Source of the DNA: Rubrobacter sp.
GTDB taxonomy: Bacteria; Actinomycetota; Rubrobacteria; Rubrobacterales; Rubrobacteraceae
Direction: 5' to 3'
NCBI GenBank assembly: GCA_016781635.1
Contig: JADDPY010000137.1
Location: 1 to 6,370, forward strand
DNA: 6,370 nt
Part shown: positions 1 through 5,317 of the stretch, piece by piece
Numbering within the stretch: position 1 is the first letter of the stretch
Layout: each line of letters opens with the position of its first letter
The notes under the pieces: model-generated
Seen by the model: the letters and a program-made list of their open reading frames with translations, nothing else
Database searches by the model: none
What the model was told of the DNA's origin: nothing
Position numbers and translations under genes: made by a program

Positions 1-1
1 G

Positions 2-664
2 GGAGCTTTACCTATCGGGCCCAGCGCCGTGACCAGTGCTACTCCCGTACCAGTACCCACAACGGCAGCGGTGACGCCCTCTCCTAGTCCGACGGCCACT
101 TCCACGGCAGCACCGACTTCTACGTCTACAGCCGCTACTATTCCGACTGCCGGTACAACTCCGTCTCTGAAGAGGGAAACGGCAACGGCGGTGCCTCGCG
201 CCGCCGAAAGGTCGGTTGACGTGCCCGACTTCGAGATGGTCGCCTACCAGGGAGCGGACGTGCTCGGCGGTCGTGAGGCGAGGTTCTCCGAGGTCTTCCA
301 GCAGGGCAAGCCGGTGGTGCTCAACTTCTGGGCGGGTAACTGCCCGCCGTGCCGGTTCGAGATGCCCTCGTTCCAGAAGGTCGCCGATAAGTACGACGGC
401 GAGGTCGTGTTCGTGGGTGTGGATGTGGGGCTGTTCACGGGCCTGGGCGATCACGAGTCGGCGAGGCAACTCCTCGAGGAACTGGACATTCGCTACCCGT
501 CCGCGTATGCGGCGGACGCCTCTGCCCTCCAGCAGTACAAGGTGGTCAACATGCCCACGACCATCTTCTTCGATTCGCAGGGCAGCGTCGTCGCTCGCCG
601 GGCGGGCATCGTCCTGGAGGACGAGTTGGGTGAGATAGTCGATCAGCTGGTCTCAGGCTCCTGA
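2..664 (+). CDS. TlpA-like extracytoplasmic thioredoxin-domain protein (5' partial)
   Basis: This is probably a membrane- or lipid-anchored thiol-disulfide oxidoreductase acting outside the cytoplasmic membrane. The reading frame is open to the window edge. The first possible start (GTG at 29) has no ribosome binding site and would leave no export signal, so the true start and anchor most likely lie upstream. Numbering from that GTG, residues 1-60 are a low-complexity Thr/Ser/Pro/Ala linker. A TlpA/AhpC-TSA-type thioredoxin domain follows at about 65-211. The redox site is WAGNCPPC (Cys105, Cys108; codons 341-343 and 350-352), and the cis-proline loop is NMPTT (Pro176). An insert typical of TlpA/ResA proteins lies between the active site and the cis-Pro. 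The CcdA gene begins 55 bases downstream, which supports a role as the outer acceptor of electrons from CcdA. It could act in cytochrome c maturation or in general disulfide reduction; no haem-ligation gene is visible to decide. The domain call is firm and the substrate unknown. Confidence 0.9.
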   Translation, partial: GALPIGPSAVTSATPVPVPTTAAVTPSPSPTATSTAAPTSTSTAATIPTAGTTPSLKRETATAVPRAAERSVDVPDFEMVAYQGADVLGGREARFSEVFQQGKPVVLNFWAGNCPPCRFEMPSFQKVADKYDGEVVFVGVDVGLFTGLGDHESARQLLEELDIRYPSAYAADASALQQYKVVNMPTTIFFDSQGSVVARRAGIVLEDELGEIVDQLVSGS

Positions 665-719
665 TGCCGGTAACGGTAGTTGGTATCGCGAGCAAGGCAC
701 CAGAGGGAGGCGGATCGGT

Positions 720-1643
720 ATGGACACCAGAGAGCGGGCGCGCTTGACCGATGTGGCGACACGACCAGCGACCAAGAACGGCATACCGAGTGGTCTCCTC
801 ATCGCCCTGAGCGCGCTGGCGGTGGTCTTCGCGGCTGCGCTCCTGACGGGAAAGAGTATCGGTGGCCTGAACGGGAGTATCGAGTCTATCTCCACCTTCT
901 CCGGTCGCATGCTCGGCAGCCTCTCAGGTGCGCTGCCGTTGGGATACGCGTTCGGTGCCGGCATGGTGGCGGCGGTGAACCCCTGTGGTTTCGCCCTGCT
1001 GCCGGCGTACCTCGGGATCTATCTCGGCGATGCCGGCGGCGCGCGGGCGGAGATGGGTGCGGGGCCGAGGCTCTGGCGCGCGGCGCAGGTGAGCGCGACC
1101 GTGACCGCAGGCTTTCTGGTGCTGTTCGGGCTCGCGGGTATGTTGCTGAGCGTGGCGACCACCGCCCTGGCCGCATACTTTCCGTGGCTGGGGCTAGCGG
1201 TCGGTGTCATACTCGTGCTGGCCGGTGGGAGAATGCTGAGCGGTGACTCCGTGTACACCACTCTTGGCGAGCGGGTGGCGGGACGAATCGGGGCGGGCGC
1301 ACATCGACCGAGTGTTCGTGGGTACCTGGCCTACGGGCTCGCGTATGGCGCCGCCTCCTTGAGTTGCACGCTGCCCATATTCCTGGCGGTGGTGGCCAGT
1401 GCGCTAACTGTCGGGGGCTTCCTCCCGGGTGTCCTACAGTTCATCCTGTACGGCCTGGGCATGGGCTTCGTGATAACCGTGCTCACGCTGAGCACCGCAC
1501 TGGCGCAGCACGCGGCGATCAGGAACGTTCGGCGACTGGGTTGGTATGTCCAGCCCGTCACCGCCGTCCTGATGCTCCTCGCCGGTGCCTACATCGTTTA
1601 CTACTGGCTCACCCTTGGCGGCCTGCTGGCCACGGTGCTGTGA
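720..1643 (+). CDS. ccdA: CcdA/DsbD-type transmembrane thiol-electron carrier
   Basis: This is an integral membrane protein of the CcdA family (DsbD beta-domain-like), which carries reducing equivalents from cytoplasmic thioredoxin to extracytoplasmic thioredoxin-like proteins. It has 307 residues. The two signature cysteines are present: NPCGFALLP (Cys89) in the first core helix and SLSCTLP (Cys216) in the matching helix of the second half. Hydrophobic segments lie at about 22-42, 74-102, 121-147, 152-170, 203-232, 236-262 and 276-305. The first is extra: CcdA proteins are usually near 220-240 residues with six helices, while this one has about 70 extra N-terminal residues including one helix and a Ser/Gly-rich loop. 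The ATG at 720 is preceded by GAGGGAGG (703-710) at good spacing. It lies between the TlpA-like gene and a small thioredoxin gene, the expected outer and inner redox partners. The family assignment is strong; the downstream target is inferred. Confidence 0.93.
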   Translation: MDTRERARLTDVATRPATKNGIPSGLLIALSALAVVFAAALLTGKSIGGLNGSIESISTFSGRMLGSLSGALPLGYAFGAGMVAAVNPCGFALLPAYLGIYLGDAGGARAEMGAGPRLWRAAQVSATVTAGFLVLFGLAGMLLSVATTALAAYFPWLGLAVGVILVLAGGRMLSGDSVYTTLGERVAGRIGAGAHRPSVRGYLAYGLAYGAASLSCTLPIFLAVVASALTVGGFLPGVLQFILYGLGMGFVITVLTLSTALAQHAAIRNVRRLGWYVQPVTAVLMLLAGAYIVYYWLTLGGLLATVL

Positions 1644-1697
1644 TCCAGCCTGGCATAGGACCGAGAACTGTAATAGGGAAGAGAGGGGTGTCCGCTA

Positions 1698-2000
1698 ATG
1701 AAGAACGGAGACGGCAGGATGGGTACAACCACCCGAAACGCACATCACACGCTGCTACAGATAGTCGTCTCTCGCGACTGCGCAACCTGTGAGGAATCGC
1801 GCGCGGTCGCCCTGGAGATGCATGAGATGTTCCCCTTGCTAGAGGTTGAGCTCGTCGATCTGGACGCAGGGCACCCGGTTCCCGATGGTGTGGTGGCCAC
1901 GCCCACCTGCCTGCTGGACGGCGCGGTGGTCTCACTGGGGAATCCTCGTCCGGAGGACCTGATCAGGAAGATAACGGAGCTACAGGCTCTGCAGGTCTGA
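1698..2000 (+). CDS. Small leaderless thioredoxin-like protein with CATC active site
   Basis: This is a 100-residue thioredoxin/glutaredoxin-fold protein. The motif SRDCATCEES (Cys28, Cys31) follows a beta strand (LLQIVVS) and precedes a helix, as in thioredoxins. The cis-proline loop is VATPTCLLDG (Pro69), where a third cysteine (Cys71) sits two residues after the proline; such a position is less usual and could be a further redox or metal ligand. No signal peptide or membrane helix is present, so it is likely cytoplasmic. In this operon it could be the electron donor to CcdA, which is an inference from gene order. The ATG at 1698 has GAGAGGGG (1681-1688) upstream at good spacing. A second in-frame ATG at 1719 would remove seven residues without touching the fold. 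The gene begins 54 bases after ccdA. The fold is confident and the partner unproven. Confidence 0.83.
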   Translation: MKNGDGRMGTTTRNAHHTLLQIVVSRDCATCEESRAVALEMHEMFPLLEVELVDLDAGHPVPDGVVATPTCLLDGAVVSLGNPRPEDLIRKITELQALQV

Positions 2001-2037
2001 CGGTAGGCCCTGTCAGAGCAGTCGTCCCTAAGGGGCG

Positions 2038-2044
2038 AAGGAGG
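2038..2044 (+). promoter_or_regulatory. Ribosome binding site deciding the DUF3179 start
   Basis: AAGGAGG lies 6 bases before ATG 2051 but only 3 bases before the in-frame TTG at 2048. The spacing favours the ATG and gives a clean lipoprotein signal peptide starting MPSPT. Confidence 0.75.
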
Positions 2045-2050
2045 TGCTTG

Positions 2051-3301
2051 ATGCCCAGCCCGACTTGTATACGGATAGCACTTGTCTCGGCGTTGCTTGT
2101 CGCGGCGTGCGGGAGCGCGGCGCCTGGTCAGGTATCGCAACCGATGTCCGGGTCACCTGGGGTAGGTATATCGCAGCCAGGTTCCGCCCCTGGCGACGGT
2201 GGCGCCACAGTCGGACCGGTGGCAACTCCAACAGCAGAGCCTCAGGCTGATTTGAGCCAGGTACGGTTTAGCACGAGCGGCTGGAAGACCGATTTCAGCA
2301 AGCATAACGTACCCCTTGAGGAGATATCTTCTGGTGGACCGCCCCGCGACGGCATCCCGCCGATCGATGATCCGAAGCTCGTGTCCGTCGAGGACGCCGA
2401 CGGCTGGCTGAAACCGCGAGAGCCGGTCATCCACCTGGCGGCAGGTGAGGACGTACGGGCGTATCCCCTGCAGGTACTCATCTGGCACGAGATAGTGAAC
2501 GACACCATCGGCGACGTGCCCGTCGCCGTGACCTTCTGCCCGCTGTGCAACACCGCGATCGCCTTCGACCGGAGGCTGGATGGTCGGACGCTCGACTTCG
2601 GCACAAGCGGGAACCTGCGCAACTCCGACCTCGTGATGTGGGACCGACAGACGGAGTCCTGGTGGCAGCAGGTCACCGGCGAGGCGATCGTGGGCGAACT
2701 GACCGGGAAGCGGCTGACGATGCTCCCGGCAACCATAGTGTCCTGGGAGGAGTTCAAGCAGCAGTTTCCGCAGGGTCGGGTGCTCTCGCGCGAGACGGGT
2801 CACCGGCGCTCGTACGGAGATAACCCGTATGCCGGCTATGACAAGGCCGACGAGCCGCCGTTCCTGTTCGAGGGCAAGCTCGACGGCAGGCTGCCCCCGA
2901 AGGAGCGGGTGGTCACCGTGAGCCTGGCCGGTGAGGATGGTGCGTACCCCTTCCCGGTCCTTGCCAAGGAGCGAGTGATCGCTGACAGTGTCGGTGGACA
3001 GTCTGTAGTAGTCTTCTTCCAGCCGGGCACCGCCTCGGCGCTCGATGCGTCGACCATTGCGGACTCGCGGGACATCGGAGCCACGGGCGTGTACCGGCCG
3101 CAGATAGATGGGCGCCGCCTGACGTTCTCATGGCGCGACGACGGATTCGTGGATGCTGAGACCGGTAGCCGTTGGACGGTTCTGGGTCGGGCTACCGAGG
3201 GGCCGCTGGCCGGCAAGCAACTCCCGCCGATCGTACATGGCAATCATTTCTGGTTTGCCTGGGCCGCGTTCAAGCCGGACACGCGGATCTATGCCCCTTA
3301 G
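2051..3301 (+). CDS. DUF3179-family lipoprotein with CPLC motif and internal duplication
   Basis: This exported lipoprotein of 416 residues belongs to the DUF3179 family, whose biochemical function I do not know. Residues 1-20 are a short signal peptide ending in the lipobox LVAAC (lipidated Cys20). A Gly/Ser/Pro/Thr-rich tether runs to about residue 68, then the family domain fills the rest. The hallmark is VTFCPLCNTAIAFDR (Cys163, Cys166), followed by LDGRTLDFGTSGNLRNSD, WDRQTESWWQQVTGEAI and a GKRLTMLP/SWEEF segment. A second, diverged copy of the same layout occupies about 294-414: GEDGAYPFPVL, VVVFFQPG, IDGRRLTF, AETGSRWTVLGRA, LAGKQLPP and HFWFAWAAFKPDTRIY. It lacks the CxxC. The gene starts 50 bases after the small thioredoxin gene, so it is probably co-transcribed with the redox genes. 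The CPLC pair could be a substrate of the TlpA-like protein or a metal site; both are inferences. An in-frame TTG at 2048 is a less likely start. Confidence 0.9.
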   Translation: MPSPTCIRIALVSALLVAACGSAAPGQVSQPMSGSPGVGISQPGSAPGDGGATVGPVATPTAEPQADLSQVRFSTSGWKTDFSKHNVPLEEISSGGPPRDGIPPIDDPKLVSVEDADGWLKPREPVIHLAAGEDVRAYPLQVLIWHEIVNDTIGDVPVAVTFCPLCNTAIAFDRRLDGRTLDFGTSGNLRNSDLVMWDRQTESWWQQVTGEAIVGELTGKRLTMLPATIVSWEEFKQQFPQGRVLSRETGHRRSYGDNPYAGYDKADEPPFLFEGKLDGRLPPKERVVTVSLAGEDGAYPFPVLAKERVIADSVGGQSVVVFFQPGTASALDASTIADSRDIGATGVYRPQIDGRRLTFSWRDDGFVDAETGSRWTVLGRATEGPLAGKQLPPIVHGNHFWFAWAAFKPDTRIYAP

Positions 3302-3314
3302 CGAGGGAATGAGG

Positions 3315-3348
3315 GGTCACAAGAGACCGCATCGATCGTATGGTGACC
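3315..3348 (+). promoter_or_regulatory. Inverted repeat upstream of the Crp-family gene
   Basis: GGTCAC (3315-3320) is matched by GTGACC (3343-3348) across 22 bases, inside the 75-base gap between the DUF3179 gene and the regulator gene. It could be a weak hairpin or two half-sites of an operator, and TGACC/GGTCA resembles part of a CRP half-site. There is no T-run, so it is not a convincing terminator. Six-base arms at this distance can also arise by chance. Confidence 0.25.
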
Positions 3349-3376
3349 AGTGAAGTGAGATGTGAGGGAGGGACGT

Positions 3377-4108
3377 ATGGCAGGTAACGTAATAAAGCGC
3401 GTACTGGGTGCGGCCCGTTCGGGTGGTTCCACCACTCAGGCCCAATACCCGTTCAAGCGGGACTACCTGCGCCAGATCGATCTGTTCCGCGATCTTTCTC
3501 ATGATGAGATGGAGATGCTCGACCGGACCACGCGTATGACGACCGTGGAGAAGGGGCGCACGATCTACCGCCAGGACGACAAGGCCCAAGGGCTTTTCCT
3601 GCTGAAGACCGGGCGGGTGCGCCTGTCACGCGTCACAGCCGGGGGCAAGAAGCTCGACCTGGCGGTCCTCGAGCCCGGCACGTTCTTCGGCGAGATGCCG
3701 CTACTCGGCGAGAGGATGAGGAACACGTACGCCGAGGCCGCGGAGGACTGCCTGCTCTGCGTGATGAGCCAGTACGACATCGAGCAGCTCGTGCTCCGAA
3801 ACCCGCAGGTGGGGCTGCGGATGATAGAGGTCCTGAGCCGCAGGCTGGCAGAGAGCGAGGCACGCCTCGAGGACCTGGCGTATCGGAGCGTGCCGGCGCG
3901 GCTCGCCTCGGTCCTCTTGCGTCTTGGTACGGACGGCGTCGTCGAGGGTATTACCCACGAGGAGCTGGGCGACATGGTGGGTGCGTACCGCGAGACCGTC
4001 ACCAAGACGCTCAACGAGTTCCAGGTGGCGGGGTACGTCAAACTCGGTCGCCGCAGGGTGCAGATCCTCGACCGCCCCGCACTGTCGGCCCTACTCGAGG
4101 ACTCCTAA
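3377..4108 (+). CDS. Crp/Fnr-family transcriptional regulator
   Basis: This cytoplasmic DNA-binding regulator has 243 residues. After a basic 25-residue N-terminal tail, the cyclic-nucleotide-binding-type beta-roll runs from about 32 to 135, with FLLKTGRVRLSR and FGEMPLLGERMRNT. Glu106 fits the ribose-contacting Glu of CRP and Arg115 its phosphate-contacting Arg, but the next residue is Asn where CRP has Ser, so the effector cannot be assumed to be cAMP. The long dimer helix spans about 136-170. The helix-turn-helix is THEELGDMVGAYRETVTKTL (193-212), whose RET matches the CRP recognition helix; Lys210 sits near CRP's third contact. A CxxC pair (DCLLC, Cys125 and Cys128) lies at the end of the beta-roll; there is no N-terminal Fnr-type iron-sulfur cysteine set. 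I chose ATG 3377 over GTG 3362 because AGGGAGG (3365-3371) precedes it. Context suggests control of the redox genes, itself, or the next gene, none shown. Confidence 0.93.
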   Translation: MAGNVIKRVLGAARSGGSTTQAQYPFKRDYLRQIDLFRDLSHDEMEMLDRTTRMTTVEKGRTIYRQDDKAQGLFLLKTGRVRLSRVTAGGKKLDLAVLEPGTFFGEMPLLGERMRNTYAEAAEDCLLCVMSQYDIEQLVLRNPQVGLRMIEVLSRRLAESEARLEDLAYRSVPARLASVLLRLGTDGVVEGITHEELGDMVGAYRETVTKTLNEFQVAGYVKLGRRRVQILDRPALSALLEDS

Positions 4109-4439
4109 CGCCCCCCGTCTGACAGCCCGGTAGCCCACCGTGCCTTGCCCTCCCAATCCACTGCGGACGTGACCGAATTCCGTTCCGAATGTAATCCCGG
4201 TTACGGAACCTCGCTTCGCGTGGCGGTAGGGTGGGGGCACGTATTCCGGCTCCGGCGACGAAGGCCCACCCGCAGCAGCCCCCTGTGAGGAGGACCTACC
4301 CGTCAGAAATCCGAGCCGTATGGGACAGGACGGTCGAGGCGAAGGAGGTGAGGAACCGAGGATCGAAAGCGGAGCAGAACGTATGCGGAGCTGAAGGTGG
4401 GCTGATAACCCGGAGGGCTCTATTCACAAGGAGAAAACA
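4109..4439 (+). other. 331-base intergenic region and leader of the membrane-protein gene
   Basis: I find no convincing gene here. The first half holds the paired dyads described separately. The second half (about 4285-4439) is purine-rich and contains two Shine-Dalgarno-like sequences without a suitably spaced start codon: AGGAGG at 4288-4293 and AAGGAGGTGA at 4342-4351. The real ribosome binding site, AAGGAG at 4428-4433, comes last. No clear sigma-70-type -35/-10 pair stands out. A long 5' untranslated leader for the gene at 4440 is plausible. Confidence 0.5.
4177..4209 (+). promoter_or_regulatory. Two abutting dyads, candidate regulator-binding site
   Basis: ATTC-N6-GAAT (4177-4190) is followed directly by GTAA-N6-TTAC (4191-4204). 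Both are 14 bases long with the same 6-base spacer. The second also reads as GTA-N8-TAC, the arrangement known for the Crp-family regulator NtcA of cyanobacteria. An overlapping longer arm, GTTCCG (4182-4187) with CGGAAC (4204-4209), makes the region able to fold as well. Position between a Crp-family gene and the next gene suggests an operator, but this is inference; a hairpin near the end of the regulator transcript is the alternative. Confidence 0.35.
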
Positions 4440-4937
4440 ATGCGCTCGAAGCTTACTGCCGGTATCATCGCCGGTCTATTGGGTGGCCTGGTATTCGGGA
4501 TGATGATGCAGATAATGAAGACGCCGGACGGCAAGATGCCGATGATGGGCATGGTCGCGATGGTCGTGGGATCCAAAAGCCTGGTCGTAGGCTGGCTGTA
4601 CCACCTGTTCAACAGCGCGGTGATAGGCGCCCTCTTCGGCTGGTTGCTCGGTAGCCGCGTGCACGGATACGGGTCCGGCTTGGGCTGGGGAGCTTTGTAC
4701 GGCCTCGTCTGGTGGGTCCTGGGCGGCCTGACCCTGATGCCTCTGATGCTCGGTATGCCGGTGTTCGCGCCCCTGACTATGGCCGGGATGATGCCAGTAG
4801 CCATGGGAAGCCTGATGGGACACCTGATCTATGGATTGATCCTGGGCGCTGCCTTTGTGTGGCTGTACAGGACGCTGGCGGGCAGGAATGAGGTCGGCGT
4901 TCCCGGACAGGGAGCGCGTGTCGCAAGGCGTGCGTAG
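4440..4937 (+). CDS. Methionine-rich small multi-pass membrane protein, function unknown
   Basis: This is a 165-residue integral membrane protein. It resembles a group of short uncharacterised membrane proteins I remember from archaea and bacteria, but I cannot name the family. Hydrophobic segments lie at about 6-25, 46-70, 81-105 and 110-146 (the last long enough for two helices), followed by a short basic tail. Eighteen methionines are present, nearly all in two clusters: nine within 21-41 and eight within 100-126. The halves look related: VGWLYHLFNSAVIGALFGWLL (50-70) parallels LMGHLIYGLILGAAFVWLY (125-143), each with one histidine (His55, His128). The start ATG 4440 has AAGGAG (4428-4433) at 6 bases. 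It lies 331 bases downstream of the Crp-family gene, so it probably has its own promoter. Met clusters with histidines could bind copper, or may simply be hydrophobic packing. The coding call is firm and the function unknown. Confidence 0.85.
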   Translation: MRSKLTAGIIAGLLGGLVFGMMMQIMKTPDGKMPMMGMVAMVVGSKSLVVGWLYHLFNSAVIGALFGWLLGSRVHGYGSGLGWGALYGLVWWVLGGLTLMPLMLGMPVFAPLTMAGMMPVAMGSLMGHLIYGLILGAAFVWLYRTLAGRNEVGVPGQGARVARRA

Positions 4938-5011
4938 GACGACGCTCGCTTGGGAGACGGGTCTTCGAGAGTTCGGCTGATACGCTAACACGGTAACAGA
5001 CTCCGAGTGGT

Positions 5012-5049
5012 CTGACGGGGCCTCGTATCTTGGTGCGGGGTCCCGTCAG
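5012..5049 (+). ncRNA. 14-bp stem-loop (hairpin 1 of an array)
   Basis: Positions 5012-5025 pair with 5036-5049 over 14 base pairs around a 10-base loop (5026-5035). The outer eight pairs are perfect (CTGACGGG with CCCGTCAG). Two of the inner pairs, 5020-5041 and 5023-5038, are G-U wobbles read as + strand RNA. On the opposite strand those would be A-C mismatches, so the structure favours a + strand transcript. No T-run follows, so it is not a standard intrinsic terminator. Confidence 0.6.
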
Positions 5050-5051
5050 TT

Positions 5052-5070
5052 CCCACACAGGGTGTGTGGG
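5052..5070 (+). ncRNA. 8-bp stem with GGG triloop (hairpin 2 of an array)
   Basis: CCCACACA (5052-5059) pairs perfectly with TGTGTGGG (5063-5070) around the three-base loop GGG. It starts two bases after hairpin 1 ends and abuts hairpin 3 with no gap. The compact packing suggests one folded element. Being a perfect palindrome it could equally be a protein-binding dyad in DNA. Confidence 0.6.
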
Positions 5071-5095
5071 CTCGGTGACAGTCGAATACACCGAG
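5071..5095 (+). ncRNA. 7-bp stem-loop (hairpin 3 of an array)
   Basis: CTCGGTG (5071-5077) pairs with CACCGAG (5089-5095) around an 11-base loop. It follows hairpin 2 directly, so the two stems could stack coaxially. A possible weaker fourth stem uses CGGC (5096-5099) with GCCG (5116-5119). Confidence 0.5.
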
Positions 5096-5152
5096 CGGCT
5101 TCGTCGGGATGGTCCGCCGGCCACTGCCACTGCGCCGTTCGGGCCTTGAAAG

Positions 5153-5186
5153 TTCGAACTCGAAATGACCGCGGCCTCGAGTTGAA
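5153..5186 (+). ncRNA. 10-bp stem with one bulge
   Basis: AACTCGA (5157-5163) pairs with TCGAGTT (5177-5183), extended by TTC (5153-5155) with GAA (5184-5186) if G5156 is bulged out. The loop is 13 bases. It lies 57 bases after hairpin 3 and 131 bases before the hydrolase start, so it may belong to the same leader or RNA. Confidence 0.4.
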
Positions 5187-5317
5187 GTGTACATCCGATC
5201 CAGGTCAGCCGAGACCCGTGCGTCGCCGGCAGGCACTCGCGCTGCGACTTGGTACAACGGAGAATGCGCCGCTGATGCCCTACTAGACGCGACTTAGAAA
5301 GAAGCAGGAGGATATTT

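Larger units (their letters stand above)
4938..5317 (+). other. 380-base gene-free region with dense hairpins
   Basis: No open frame here has a ribosome binding site or a recognisable product. Positions 5012-5095 carry three consecutive strong stem-loops and 5153-5186 a fourth, listed separately. The remainder (5190-5300) shows only short complementary arms, such as GTCGC 5222-5226 with GCGAC 5244-5248. The region could be the terminator of the membrane-protein gene, a structured leader of the hydrolase gene at 5318, or an independent non-coding RNA. I recognise no known riboswitch consensus in it. Confidence 0.55.

Noticed and set aside
8..469. 153-codon minus-strand open frame over the TlpA-like gene
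   Set aside because: Its product is Arg/Gly/Cys-rich with no family pattern. It overlaps a clear thioredoxin gene and is explained by GC-rich codon bias.
3362..3376. GTG 3362 as the start of the Crp-family protein
   Set aside because: It would place the ribosome binding site inside the coding sequence. ATG 3377 has AGGGAGG at proper distance.
4320..4394. 24-codon leader peptide (ATG 4320 to TGA 4394)
   Set aside because: No Shine-Dalgarno at usable spacing, since the AGGAGG at 4288 is too far away. No amino-acid run suggests attenuation.
4231..4503. 90-codon + strand open frame overlapping the membrane-protein start
   Set aside because: It has no ribosome binding site, a composition unlike its neighbours, and runs into the membrane-protein gene in another frame.
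5012..5070. Ordinary intrinsic terminator for the membrane-protein gene
   Set aside because: The hairpins are strong but no T-tract follows either of them, and several stems in a row are not needed for termination. A termination role cannot be excluded.
5147..5165. tRNA-like T-loop (GTTCGAAC)
   Set aside because: No acceptor, D or anticodon arms can be folded around it. It is better explained as part of the stem at 5153-5186.
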